Shown here one piece after another: positions 8,464 through 16,858 of a stretch of DNA of 35,603 nucleotides (positions are counted from its first letter, which is position 1; the number at the start of each line of letters is the position of its first letter). The translations under genes were made by a program, and so were the position numbers. This DNA is from Humibacillus sp. (GTDB lineage Bacteria; Actinomycetota; Actinomycetes; Actinomycetales; Dermatophilaceae), in NCBI GenBank assembly GCA_030452985.1, contig JAKDLG010000035.1, positions 1 to 35,603 on the forward strand, given 5' to 3'. The notes under the pieces are model-generated. The model was not told the origin of the DNA and searched no databases. It saw only the letters and a program-made list of their open reading frames with translations.

Positions 8464-9531
8464 TCAGCCCACCTTTCGGGTGGTCGAGAGCGTCTTGACG
8501 TAGAGGTTGACCATCACGGCGAGCAACAGCATCACGCCGAGGAAGGCGCGGAACCAGTTCGGGTCCCAACCGGCGTAGACGATGCAGAGACTCGTCATGC
8601 CGAAGATGAAGGCCCCGATGGCGACCCCGACGGCATTGCCGAAGCCACCGGTGAGCAGGGTGCCGCCCACGACCGCCGCGATGATGTAGAGGAACTCGTT
8701 GCCGATGCCGTTACCGGCCTGCACGGTGTCGAACTTGTAGAGGGTGTGCATGCCGATGAACCAGCCGAGGAACGACACGGTCATGAACAGGCCGATCTTC
8801 ACGGCCCTGACCGGCACGCCGACCGCGCGGGCGGAGTCGGCGTTGCCGCCCACCGCGTAGATCCAGTTGCCGATCTTGGTGCGCTGGAGGATGAAGGCCG
8901 AGAACGCCACGAAGAGGAGCCACCAGATGACAGTGATCTCGACGGTGACGGAGCCGATCCTGAAGCTCGAGGAGAAGATGGCCTTGAGGGTCTGGTAGCC
9001 GTCCATCTGGTTGATGTTCGGGGTCGAGACCGAACCGGTGACGAGTTTGGTCACGCCGAGGTTGGCGCCCTGGAGCACGAAGAAGGTGCCCAGCGTGATG
9101 AGAAAGCTTGGGATGCCGGTTCGCATCACCAGGTAGCCGTTGACGAAGCCGATGGCGAGGCAGAAGACGAGCGAGAGGATGGCGCCGACCCAGAGGTTGA
9201 TGCCGAGCTGGTAACAGAACATGGCGTTGAACAGAGCAGCGGTTGTCACAATGACACCGGCCGACAGGTCGAACTCGCCGCCGATCATGAGCATCCCGAC
9301 CCCGACCGCGACGATGCCGATGGTCGAGCTGGCGTAAAGCACGGTGAAGAACGAGGCCGGTGAGCGGAAGGCGGGCGCGACGATGAGGAAGAAGATCAGG
9401 ATGACGACCGCCGCGACGAGTGCCCCGACCTCGGGGCGAGCGAGCAGCCGGTTCGACCAGCCCAGCGTCACCCGGTTCGATGCCTCGGTGGGCGCCGCCG
9501 AGGGTGGTGGGGTCTTGGTGGTTTGACTCAT
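8464..9531 (-). CDS. Monosaccharide/polyol ABC importer, permease
   Basis: This BPD_transp_2 (RbsC/FrcB-like) membrane subunit has 355 aa. The ATG at 9531 is preceded by GGAGAGG; the open frame extends upstream but that part is antisense or intergenic in character. A hydrophilic N-terminal tail of about 40 residues is followed by 8-10 membrane segments, for example [18 protein letters not shown] near the start and [17 protein letters not shown] near the end. The EFDLSAG motif, typical of this permease family, is present. The gene lies between the binding protein and the ATPase genes in the usual order. Substrate assignment to inositol rests only on context. Confidence 0.93.
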   Translation of the reverse strand: MSQTTKTPPPSAAPTEASNRVTLGWSNRLLARPEVGALVAAVVILIFFLIVAPAFRSPASFFTVLYASSTIGIVAVGVGMLMIGGEFDLSAGVIVTTAALFNAMFCYQLGINLWVGAILSLVFCLAIGFVNGYLVMRTGIPSFLITLGTFFVLQGANLGVTKLVTGSVSTPNINQMDGYQTLKAIFSSSFRIGSVTVEITVIWWLLFVAFSAFILQRTKIGNWIYAVGGNADSARAVGVPVRAVKIGLFMTVSFLGWFIGMHTLYKFDTVQAGNGIGNEFLYIIAAVVGGTLLTGGFGNAVGVAIGAFIFGMTSLCIVYAGWDPNWFRAFLGVMLLLAVMVNLYVKTLSTTRKVG

Positions 9532-9614
9532 GGACCTCTCCGATCCGTTGACGAGCAAATTGGCAAGCAGTTGAGGGCGGCCGGCCGGTTCTGTGGCGCT
9601 AACCGCCCCGGTGG

Positions 9615-10613
9615 TCAGCGGGTGTTGTTCTTGGCGAACGGGAGGATGACGTCGATGTTCTCGGAGTCGACGAACGAGGGGCCGGTCAGCACCGGCTTGC
9701 CGCCGCCGATGTCGTTGCCGTTCTTCTTCAGCAGGTACAGCGACTCGATCGCCAGGTAGCCCTGCAGGTAGGGCTGCTGGTCGACCGAGAACGCGATCTT
9801 GCCGTCCTTGATCGCCTGCGCCGCGTCGATGTTGAGGTCGAAGGTGGCGAGCTTGGCCGAGCTGCCCGCCTGGTCGATGGCCTTCATCGTGTCGAGGGCG
9901 ATGGGCGCGCCAAGGGTGACGATCCAGTCGATGCTCTTGTCCTGCGCCAGCTTGGCCTGCAGCGACTGCACGACCGAGGAGTCGTCGGCGCCGTTGACCT
10001 GGACGTTCGAGGTGGCCGGGATGCCTTTCTTGACGCCGGCGCACCGGGCTTCCAGGGCCACCGAGCCGGCCTGGTGGATCACGCAGAGCACGTTCTTGCC
10101 GCCCGCCTTCGCGATGCGCTTGCCGGCACTCTCACCGGCCAGGGACTCGTCGGAGCCGAAGTACATCAGGGCGCCAACCTGCTGGTACTGGTCGATGCCG
10201 GCGTTGAAGGCGACCACCGGGATCTTCGCGGCCGTGGCCGACTTGACGGCACCGGTCAGCGCAGCGGGGGTCGCGAGCGTGGTCGCGATGCCATCGACCT
10301 TCGAGTCGACCGCGTTCTGGATCAGGGTGGCCTGCTTGGAAGCCTCCGGATCGTTGGAGTACTTCAGCGTGACACCCGTGTTCTTGGCCGCTTGGTTGGC
10401 CCCGGCCTTGATCTTGTCCCAGAACGTGTCACCCGGGGTCTCGTGGGTGACCATGGCGAGGGTGTAGCCGGAGTTGTCGCCAGCGCCACCCCCGCCGCTA
10501 CCACCGGAATCCTTCGACGGGGCACCGCCGCCGCTACAGGCCGCCAGGCCGATCGCGGCCACGCCAGCCACGGCCACCGAGGTCAAGCCCCTGCGAGGTC
10601 GAGTCGGAGTCAT
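9615..10613 (-). CDS. Sugar/polyol-binding lipoprotein of the ABC importer
   Basis: This periplasmic-binding-protein-like lipoprotein of 332 aa (Peripla_BP_4, RbsB/IbpA type) is anchored outside the membrane. The signal peptide has MTPTRPRRG, a hydrophobic core and the lipobox LAAC with the lipidated Cys26, followed by a Gly/Ser-rich linker to about residue 48. The mature domain starts with GYTLAMVTHETPGDTFWDKI. The ATG at 10613 is preceded by AAAGGAATC. It is the first gene of the importer operon and is transcribed away from the inositol cluster. An 83-base spacer before the permease gene could form weak GC hairpins, which often limit permease expression relative to the binding protein. Confidence 0.94.
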   Translation of the reverse strand: MTPTRPRRGLTSVAVAGVAAIGLAACSGGGAPSKDSGGSGGGGAGDNSGYTLAMVTHETPGDTFWDKIKAGANQAAKNTGVTLKYSNDPEASKQATLIQNAVDSKVDGIATTLATPAALTGAVKSATAAKIPVVAFNAGIDQYQQVGALMYFGSDESLAGESAGKRIAKAGGKNVLCVIHQAGSVALEARCAGVKKGIPATSNVQVNGADDSSVVQSLQAKLAQDKSIDWIVTLGAPIALDTMKAIDQAGSSAKLATFDLNIDAAQAIKDGKIAFSVDQQPYLQGYLAIESLYLLKKNGNDIGGGKPVLTGPSFVDSENIDVILPFAKNNTR

Positions 10614-10861
10614 CTTTGATTCCTTTCGTTGGTGCGCGGTCCGGCTGCCGTCTCGGCGTCGGTGCCAGCGATGGAAGCGTGGCGTACGGGCTCAGGCTCT
10701 GTCAATAGGATGGGCATACATTCTAATGTTGTGACAAACGGTTGACTACGCGGGCGACATCCACCACGATCGGTGGCAGAGGGCCGACGGACGTCGGCTC
10801 CGCTCCTCTTCCCCGAACCAGTGCTCGAAGCCCGAGAAGACACTCGAAACCAGGAGTGAAC
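10614..10861. promoter_or_regulatory. Divergent promoter region, importer versus inositol cluster 1
   Basis: This 248-base spacer separates two divergent operons and must hold both promoters. It contains a perfect palindrome ACATTCTAATGT (10718-10729), the most A/T-rich patch nearby. The minus strand reads TAGAAT, a good -10 hexamer, within that palindrome. TTGACA (minus strand) and TTGACT (plus strand, 10742-10747) flank it. The plus-strand gene has AGGAG just before its ATG at 10862. The palindrome is a candidate site for a regulator, perhaps the nearby GntR protein. Confidence 0.5.
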
Positions 10862-11866
10862 ATGCGAATCGGCCTGTCCGGAGTCGGCCGAATAGGCGCC
10901 TTCCACGCCGAGACCCTCAAGGGTCTCGACTTCGTAGACGAGCTCGTGGTCACGGACGTCGTCGTCGACGCGGCTCGCGAGCTCGCCGACCGGCTTGGCG
11001 TCTCGTTCGCCGGGTCGGTGACCGAGCTGCTGTCTTCCGACGTCGACGGCTTCGTCATCGCTACCGCCACCCCGGGGCACGCCCCGCTGCTGAGGCAGGC
11101 TGTCGAGGCGGGGATCCCGACGTTCTGTGAGAAGCCGCTCGCCGGGACGCTCGCCGAGACCATCGAGCTGGCCAAGGTCGTCGACGCATCGGCAGTACCG
11201 GTACAGGTCGGCTTCCAACGACGCTTCGACGACGGCTACCGTCGGGCCGCCTCGGCGGTGGCCGGGGGCGAGCTGGGCTTCGTGCACACCATCCGGGCGA
11301 ACACCCACGACCAAGCCCCACCGCCCGCTGCGTATGTCGCGACGAGCGGGGGACTCTTCCGTGACTGCTTGGTGCACGACTTCGACATCGTTCGCTTCGT
11401 GACAGGCCGCGAGGTCGCCTCGGTGTTCGCCACCGGGGCGAACAAGGGGGCGTCGTTCTTCTCCGAGGCTGGCGACGTCGATACCGCAGCGGCTGTGTTG
11501 ACTCTCGAGGATGGCACGCTCGTTACGGTGACCGCGACGCGCTACAGCGGCGCCGGTCACGACGTACGCCTGGAGGTGATGGGCAGCGACGGCACGCTCG
11601 GCGTCGGCTTCGACGACTCCTTGGCGGTCACCTCGGCGGAGGCGGGCGTCAGCTACCCGGGAGGCCCGCGACACTGGTCGTTCATGGAACGCTTCCTGCC
11701 GGCCTACCGTGCCGAGCTGCAGGCCTTTGCGCAGGTTGCTCGCGGGCGCGCTGCCTCAGCGTGCACCGTCGTCGACGCCTTGGAGGCGTTCCGCGTCGCC
11801 GAGGCCTGCGAGATCTCGCGGCACGAGATGCGTGTCGTGCGGCTCGACGAGATCGACACGCTGTGA
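10862..11866 (+). CDS. Inositol 2-dehydrogenase-like Gfo/Idh/MocA oxidoreductase
   Basis: This NAD(P)-dependent oxidoreductase of 334 aa probably oxidises myo-inositol or an isomer to a keto-inositol. The Rossmann fold opens with LSGVGRIGAF (GVGRIG 7-12). The catalytic lysine is Lys91 in EKP, and the Asp-x3-His pair is Asp168/His172 in DCLVHDFD. These three residues match the Lys/Asp/His triad of IolG. ATG 10862, behind AGGAG, is the start; the upstream frame is intergenic. It is the first gene of cluster 1, divergent from the importer, and its stop overlaps the GTG of iolC. A second, more typical IolG is encoded at the far end of the cluster, so the two may differ in isomer preference. Confidence 0.88.
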   Translation: MRIGLSGVGRIGAFHAETLKGLDFVDELVVTDVVVDAARELADRLGVSFAGSVTELLSSDVDGFVIATATPGHAPLLRQAVEAGIPTFCEKPLAGTLAETIELAKVVDASAVPVQVGFQRRFDDGYRRAASAVAGGELGFVHTIRANTHDQAPPPAAYVATSGGLFRDCLVHDFDIVRFVTGREVASVFATGANKGASFFSEAGDVDTAAAVLTLEDGTLVTVTATRYSGAGHDVRLEVMGSDGTLGVGFDDSLAVTSAEAGVSYPGGPRHWSFMERFLPAYRAELQAFAQVARGRAASACTVVDALEAFRVAEACEISRHEMRVVRLDEIDTL

Positions 11867-12900
11867 GCGGCGACGAGACGACGACGCAGGGGTCGGATGC
11901 CGCGGTGCCCGCGCACCAGGATGACCCGGTCTACGACCTCGTCGCCATCGGGCGCACCGGTGTCGATATCTATCCGCTACAGCACGGGGTGGGGCTCGAG
12001 AAGGTGCGCACCTTCGAGAAGTTCCTCGGCGGCAGCGCCACGAACGTGTCGGTCGCGGCGGCTCGGCATGGCAGACGGGTTGCCCTGATCACCCGCACCG
12101 GAAACGACCCGTTCGGCCGCTACATCCACGAAGCCCTCACCGGCTTCGGCGTCGATGACCGGTTCGTCACCCCGGTCGACGGCCCGCCCACGCCGGTCAC
12201 ATTCTGCGAGGTGTTCCCGCCTGATGACTTCCCGCTGTACTTCTACCGCTACCCGATCGCGCCTGACCTCATGATCGAGGCCGACGAACTTCCCCTCGAC
12301 CCGATCGCGCAGGCTCGCATCTTCTGGGCCACGGTCACGGGGCTCTCGCAACAGCCGAGCCGGGCCGCTCACTTCGCGGCGCTGCGCACCCGGGGTCGAC
12401 GCACCCACACGGTGCTCGACCTCGACTATCGGCCGATGTTCTGGCCGGATGCCGCCGAGGCGAACGCGCAGGTCGACGCCGCGCTCGAGCACGTCACCGT
12501 GGCCGTGGGCAACCGGGAGGAGTGCGATGTCGCCGTCGGCGAGACCGACCCGCAGCGTGCGGCGGATGCCCTGCTCGAGCGCGGTGTCGAGCTGGCGATC
12601 GTCAAGCAGGGCCCGAAGGGCGTGCTGGCGGCCACCCGCGACGAGCGCGTGGAGGTACCGCCGTTCCCGGTCGAGGTGGTCAACGGCCTCGGCGCCGGCG
12701 ACGCCTTCGGTGGGGCGTTGTGCCACGGCCTGCTGAGCGGGTGGAGTCTTCGACGTGTTCTTGAGTTCGCCAACGTGGCAGGGGCGCTCGTCGCCTCGAA
12801 GCTCGAGTGCTCGACAGCCATGCCCACCTCGGCCGAGGTCGAGGAGCAGATCGCAGCCCGGGGCTCGTCCCCCTTCGCCGCCGCTACTGAGGAGGCCTGA
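11863..12900 (+). CDS. iolC: 5-dehydro-2-deoxygluconokinase (IolC), copy 1
   Basis: This PfkB-family kinase of 345 aa phosphorylates 2-deoxy-5-keto-gluconate at C6. The substrate-binding motif GGSATNV is at residues 56-62 and the PfkB signature GAGDAFGG at 277-284, with Asp280 as catalytic base. The GTG start at 11863 overlaps the preceding stop as GTGA; the first 20 residues are a poorly conserved leader. The stop overlaps the aldolase start as TGATG. Its neighbours iolB, iolD, aldolase and mmsA fix the pathway. A paralogue is encoded at 23962-24963. Confidence 0.94.
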   Translation: MSGDETTTQGSDAAVPAHQDDPVYDLVAIGRTGVDIYPLQHGVGLEKVRTFEKFLGGSATNVSVAAARHGRRVALITRTGNDPFGRYIHEALTGFGVDDRFVTPVDGPPTPVTFCEVFPPDDFPLYFYRYPIAPDLMIEADELPLDPIAQARIFWATVTGLSQQPSRAAHFAALRTRGRRTHTVLDLDYRPMFWPDAAEANAQVDAALEHVTVAVGNREECDVAVGETDPQRAADALLERGVELAIVKQGPKGVLAATRDERVEVPPFPVEVVNGLGAGDAFGGALCHGLLSGWSLRRVLEFANVAGALVASKLECSTAMPTSAEVEEQIAARGSSPFAAATEEA

Positions 12901-13790
12901 TGAGCACGAACAGCGTGTCGGTCAATGACCTGACCGAGATTCGGGTGCGCGAGCCGCACCGCATCGCATCGCAGTGGGCGTCCCGCCGCCGGCGCGAGCT
13001 GGTCGGCGCCGACGGTCGGCTGCTCGTCGTCGCCGCCGACCACCCCGCTCGAGGGGCGCTCGGCGTGCGCGGCTCCACCGCCATGGCGAGCCGCAGCAAC
13101 CTGCTCGAGCGTCTGGCCACGGCCGTCTCGCGCCCCGGCGTCGACGGGGTGCTCGGCACGCCCGACATCCTCGATGACCTGTTGCTGCTCGGGGTGCTCG
13201 ACGACAAGGTCGCCATCGGCTCGATGAACCGCGGCGGGCTGCAAGGCGCCACCTTCGAGCTCGACGACCGGTTCACCGCCTACCGCGCCTCCGACATCGC
13301 CGCCGGCGGCCTCGACGGTGGCAAGATGCTCACCCGCATCTGCCTCGACGACGTCGGCACGTCAGCGACCCTCGAGGCCAGCGCCAAGGCGGTCACCGAG
13401 CTGGCGGAAGCGAAGCTGATGGCGATGGTCGAGCCCTTCATGTCGGTGCACGCCGGGGGGCGAGTGTCGAACCTGCTCGACCCTGACTCCACCATCCTGT
13501 CGATGCACATCGCAGCCGGCCTCGGAGCCTCGAGCGCCTACACCTGGCTCAAGGTTCCCGTCGTCGACGACCTCGAGCGGGTCATGGACGCGACGACGCT
13601 CCCGACGCTCCTGCTCGGGGGTGACCCGCAGGGCGACCCGCACGACACGTACGCATCGTGGGGCCGGGCCCTCGACCTCCCGGCTGTGCGCGGGCTGGTC
13701 GTCGGCCGAGCCCTGCTCTTCCCGCCCGACGGAGACGTTACGGCTGCCGTCGACATCGCGGCCGAGCTGGTGCACGGGGTGGCCCCGTGA
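12900..13790 (+). CDS. Class I aldolase of the Cgl0159 family, IolJ-like, copy 1
   Basis: This (beta/alpha)8-barrel aldolase of 296 aa is of the kind found beside iolC in actinobacterial inositol clusters, where it is taken to replace IolJ. It would cleave 2-deoxy-5-keto-gluconate 6-phosphate to dihydroxyacetone phosphate and malonate semialdehyde. The likely Schiff-base lysine is Lys218 in YTWLKVP; Asp47 in VAADHPARG lies on an early strand. It overlaps iolC by one base and iolB by four, so it is part of one translationally coupled string. The function is from family and context; the barrel and lysine motif are what the sequence shows. Confidence 0.86.
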   Translation: MSTNSVSVNDLTEIRVREPHRIASQWASRRRRELVGADGRLLVVAADHPARGALGVRGSTAMASRSNLLERLATAVSRPGVDGVLGTPDILDDLLLLGVLDDKVAIGSMNRGGLQGATFELDDRFTAYRASDIAAGGLDGGKMLTRICLDDVGTSATLEASAKAVTELAEAKLMAMVEPFMSVHAGGRVSNLLDPDSTILSMHIAAGLGASSAYTWLKVPVVDDLERVMDATTLPTLLLGGDPQGDPHDTYASWGRALDLPAVRGLVVGRALLFPPDGDVTAAVDIAAELVHGVAP

Positions 13791-14731
13791 CCGACAACGC
13801 GCAGTGGGTGCGTCCGCTGGGGTCCGCGGGAGTCGACGGTTGGGACGTGGTCATCGAGCCCGACGGCTCGGGCTGGTCGCACACGGGTCTCTACGTCGGC
13901 GTCCTGGGGGACGGTGAGCGGCGCATCCTCGAGGCCGGTGACCGTGAGCTGGTCGTGGTGCCCCTCTCGGGGTCGGTGTCGGTCACCTGTGTCGACCCGT
14001 TGGGCGAGCGGCACGATGCCGAACTCGTCGGCCGCGCCTCGGTGTTCGCCGGTGCCACCGATGTCGCCTACCTGCCGTGGGGGTCGCGGCTCGAGGTCAC
14101 CGGGCGCGGCCCGGCGCGGGTGGCCGTGTGTACCGCCGTCGCGACGAAGGCCGATACTGTTCGCCCCTTCCGGCACGTGGCCTCGGCCGACGTGCCGGTC
14201 GAGCTGCGTGGCGCCGGCACGGCCTCACGGGAGGTGCGCAACTTCGGCATCCCGGGGCTGCTCGACGCCGACTCGATCATCGCGTGCGAGGTGATCACGC
14301 CGGCCGGCAACTGGAGCTCCTACCCACCGCACAAGCACGACGAGGAACGCCCGGGGGTCGAGAGCGAGCTCGAGGAGATCTACTACTTCGAGATCGAGTC
14401 AACCGAGCGCAGCGAGCTTGAACCGACCTCTGAAGGGCACCGAGCCGCAGGCGGTCCGGGCATGGGTTACGTGCGGGTCTACAGCACCGGCGACCGGCCG
14501 ATCGACGTGCTGGCCGAGGTGCGCAGTGGTGACGTCGTGCTCGTGCCGCACGGCTGGCACGGCCCGGCGATGGCCGTGCCGGGCTATCACCTCTACTACC
14601 TCAACGTCATGGCCGGGCCGGGGCCGGAGCGGGCCTGGCTCATCTGCGACGACCCGGCCCACGGCTGGGTGCGCGACACCTGGTCGACCCAGACCATCGA
14701 CCCGCGACTGCCCTTTGGAGGCACGCGATGA
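13787..14731 (+). CDS. iolB: 5-deoxy-glucuronate isomerase (IolB), copy 1
   Basis: This bicupin metalloenzyme of 314 aa converts 5-deoxy-glucuronate to 2-deoxy-5-keto-gluconate. The metal-site motif is YPPHKHDEER followed by LEEIYYFEI, giving the His-x-His and Glu ligands. A later conserved stretch is VLVPHGWHGPA. The GTG start at 13787 gives a GTGA overlap with the aldolase stop; a longer upstream frame antedates it but lies within the aldolase gene. The stop overlaps iolD as ATGA. The length is slightly above the usual 270-300 aa. A paralogue is at 25888-26775. Confidence 0.93.
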   Translation: MTDNAQWVRPLGSAGVDGWDVVIEPDGSGWSHTGLYVGVLGDGERRILEAGDRELVVVPLSGSVSVTCVDPLGERHDAELVGRASVFAGATDVAYLPWGSRLEVTGRGPARVAVCTAVATKADTVRPFRHVASADVPVELRGAGTASREVRNFGIPGLLDADSIIACEVITPAGNWSSYPPHKHDEERPGVESELEEIYYFEIESTERSELEPTSEGHRAAGGPGMGYVRVYSTGDRPIDVLAEVRSGDVVLVPHGWHGPAMAVPGYHLYYLNVMAGPGPERAWLICDDPAHGWVRDTWSTQTIDPRLPFGGTR

Positions 14732-16707
14732 CGCAGTCTCCCAGCACCGTTCGGCTCACCGTGGCCCAGGCCATCGTGCGCTTCCTCGCCAACCAGTGGA
14801 GCGAACGTGACGGAGAGCAGCAGAAGCTGTTCGCGGGCTGCTTCGGCATCTTCGGTCACGGCAACGTCGCCGGCATCGGGCAGGCCCTGCTGCAGAACGA
14901 GGTCGAGCACGACAACGCGGTCGACGGGTCGGGCGAGCCCGACGACCAGCACCTGCCCTACGTGCTGGCCCGTAACGAGCAGGCCATGGTGCACACCGCC
15001 GTCGCCTACGCGCGTCAGAAGGACCGCCTCCAGACGTGGGTGTGCACGGCATCCGTAGGCCCGGGTTCGACCAACATGCTCACCGGCGCGGCCCTCGCGA
15101 CGATCAACCGACTGCCGGTGCTGCTGCTGCCCTCGGGCACCTTCGCCACCCGAGTGAGCGCGCCGGTGCTGCAAGAGCTCGAGGCGCCGTCTGCCGCCGA
15201 CGTCACCGTCAACGACGCCTTCCGGCCACTGTCGCGCTTCTTCGACCGGGTGAACCGACCCGAGCAGCTGCCGTCGGCGCTGCTCGGCGCCATGCGGGTG
15301 CTCACCGATCCCGTCGAGACCGGCGCCGTCACCATCGCGCTGCCGCAGGACGTGCAGGCCGAGGCGTTCGACTGGCCGGTCGACCTGTTCGCGCCGCGTA
15401 CCTGGCGCGTCGCGCGTCCGCTGCCCGAGGCGGTCGACATCGTGGACGCCGCCGCCATGATCCGTTCGGCAAAGCGGCCATTCATCGTCGCCGGGGGAGG
15501 CGTGCACTACTCCGGCGCCGAAGCGGCGCTGCAGGCGCTGTGCGAACAGACCGGCATCCCCGTCGGTGAGAGTCAGACGGGCAAGGGGACGCTTCCGCAC
15601 GGCCACCCCCAGCAGATGGGCGCGGTCGGCTCGACCGGCACGTCCGCGGCAAACGCCCTCGCCACCGAGGCCGACGTCGTCATCGGCATCGGTACGAGGT
15701 GGAGTGACTTCACCACCGCCTCCCGAACCGCATTCCAAGACGAGGGGGTTCGCTTCGTCAACGTCAACGTCGCCCGGTTCGACGCGGGCAAGCAGGCCGG
15801 GCTTGCCGTCGTGGCTGACGCTCGGGAGGCGCTGCGGTCCCTGCTCGGTGCGTTGGGTGACTACACGGTCGACGACGCCTATCGCGCTCGCCAGGCGTCG
15901 CTGTGGGCGGAATGGGATGCCCTCGTCGACGCGGCGTACGAACCGCCGGCGTCGGTGACCGACCGGCTTGCCGACGGGCTGCTCACGCAGGGTGAGGTCA
16001 TCGGGGCGGTCAACGAGCTGACCGATGCGCGCGACGTCGTGATCTGCGCCGCCGGCTCCATGCCGGGTGACCTGCACAAGCTCTGGCGAGTGCGTGACCG
16101 CAAGGCGTACCACGTCGAGTACGGCTACTCGTGCATGGGCTACGAGGTGCCGGCATCGATCGGCGTGCGCCTGGCCGACGAGACCCGCGACGTCTTCGCG
16201 ATGGTCGGCGATGGTGGGTACCTCATGATGCCGACGGAGCTCGTCACCGCTGTCCAGGAGCGCGTCAAAGTGGTCGTCGTGTTGGTGCAGAACCACGGGT
16301 TCCACTCGATCGGCTCGCTGTCGGAGTCGCTCGGCTCGCAGCGGTTCGGCACGAAGTACCGCTACCGCAGCGAGCAGAGTGGTCACCTCGACGGCGAGCG
16401 GTTGCCGATCGACCTGATCGCGAACGCCCGCAGCCTGGGTGCGCACGTCATCGAGGTGCACTCGCGCGACGAGCTGGTGCAGGCCGTCAAGGAGGCCAAG
16501 GCCGCGCCGGCTGACGGTGGGCCGGTCGTCATCCACGTCGAGACCGACCCGACCGTCAACGCCCCCGACGGAAACGGCTGGTGGGACGTGCCGGTCAGTG
16601 AGGTCTCTGCGCTCGACACGACTCAGGCGGCCTACGCCGGCTACATCGACCACAAGAGCAAACAGCGGCCGCTCGTGGCCCCGGCCGTCGAGGGAGGTCA
16701 ACGGTGA
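14728..16707 (+). CDS. iolD: 3D-trihydroxycyclohexane-1,2-dione hydrolase (IolD), copy 1
   Basis: This thiamine-diphosphate enzyme of 659 aa opens the ring of the trione/dione intermediate to 5-deoxy-glucuronate. The N-terminal ThDP domain has FGIFGHGNVAGIGQAL and the likely catalytic Glu84 in ARNEQAMVHTA. The middle domain includes PFIVAGGGVHYSGAEAAL. The C-terminal domain has the Mg/ThDP motif VGDGGYLMM running to VLVQNHGFHS. Compared with the second copy it carries an insert of about 25 residues (50s-70s, acidic) after the FGHGNV motif. It overlaps iolB by four bases, and a 31-codon ORF overlaps its stop as GTGA. Confidence 0.95.
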   Translation: MTQSPSTVRLTVAQAIVRFLANQWSERDGEQQKLFAGCFGIFGHGNVAGIGQALLQNEVEHDNAVDGSGEPDDQHLPYVLARNEQAMVHTAVAYARQKDRLQTWVCTASVGPGSTNMLTGAALATINRLPVLLLPSGTFATRVSAPVLQELEAPSAADVTVNDAFRPLSRFFDRVNRPEQLPSALLGAMRVLTDPVETGAVTIALPQDVQAEAFDWPVDLFAPRTWRVARPLPEAVDIVDAAAMIRSAKRPFIVAGGGVHYSGAEAALQALCEQTGIPVGESQTGKGTLPHGHPQQMGAVGSTGTSAANALATEADVVIGIGTRWSDFTTASRTAFQDEGVRFVNVNVARFDAGKQAGLAVVADAREALRSLLGALGDYTVDDAYRARQASLWAEWDALVDAAYEPPASVTDRLADGLLTQGEVIGAVNELTDARDVVICAAGSMPGDLHKLWRVRDRKAYHVEYGYSCMGYEVPASIGVRLADETRDVFAMVGDGGYLMMPTELVTAVQERVKVVVVLVQNHGFHSIGSLSESLGSQRFGTKYRYRSEQSGHLDGERLPIDLIANARSLGAHVIEVHSRDELVQAVKEAKAAPADGGPVVIHVETDPTVNAPDGNGWWDVPVSEVSALDTTQAAYAGYIDHKSKQRPLVAPAVEGGQR

Positions 16708-16799
16708 CGCCGGCGCTCGACCCCTACCTGCTCCGTGAGACGCCCGGCGTCTTCGCCGGGGAAGACGGAGCCCGCAAGTCGCGCACCTACCTCCCCTGA
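16704..16799 (+). CDS. 31-codon ORF overlapping the iolD stop, possible gene remnant
   Basis: GTG 16704 overlaps the iolD stop as GTGA, with GGGAGG 7 bases upstream, exactly like the other coupled genes here. The frame runs 31 codons (VTPALDPYLLRETPGVF, then AGEDGARKSRTYLP) to TGA 16797-16799. I do not recognise the protein. It occupies the position after iolD where C. glutamicum has iolE, a gene missing from this cluster. It could be a collapsed remnant that kept its start, or a real small protein. A hairpin follows 9 bases after the stop. Confidence 0.45.
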   Translation: MTPALDPYLLRETPGVFAGEDGARKSRTYLP

Positions 16800-16808
16800 A
16801 ACCAGCCC

Positions 16809-16824
16809 AACGGCATCCGCCGTT
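16809..16824 (+). terminator. Hairpin between the 31-codon ORF and mmsA
   Basis: AACGGC (16809-16814) pairs with GCCGTT (16819-16824) around the tetraloop ATCC and is followed by TTC. It resembles a short intrinsic terminator or attenuator that would partly separate iolG-iolC-aldolase-iolB-iolD from mmsA. Confidence 0.45.
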
Positions 16825-16858
16825 TTCGACGAACCAGAGCGAAGAAGAAGGAACTCCT

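Noticed and set aside
9532-9614. Strong hairpin between binding-protein and permease genes
   Set aside because: Several short G/C pairings are possible (for example CGGTT with AACCG), but none exceeds 6 bp without mismatches, so no separate feature is listed.
8464-10044. Longer permease reading frame extending into the binding-protein gene
   Set aside because: The part upstream of ATG 9531 has no membrane character and overlaps a well-defined lipoprotein gene in another frame. GGAGAGG before 9531 decides the start.
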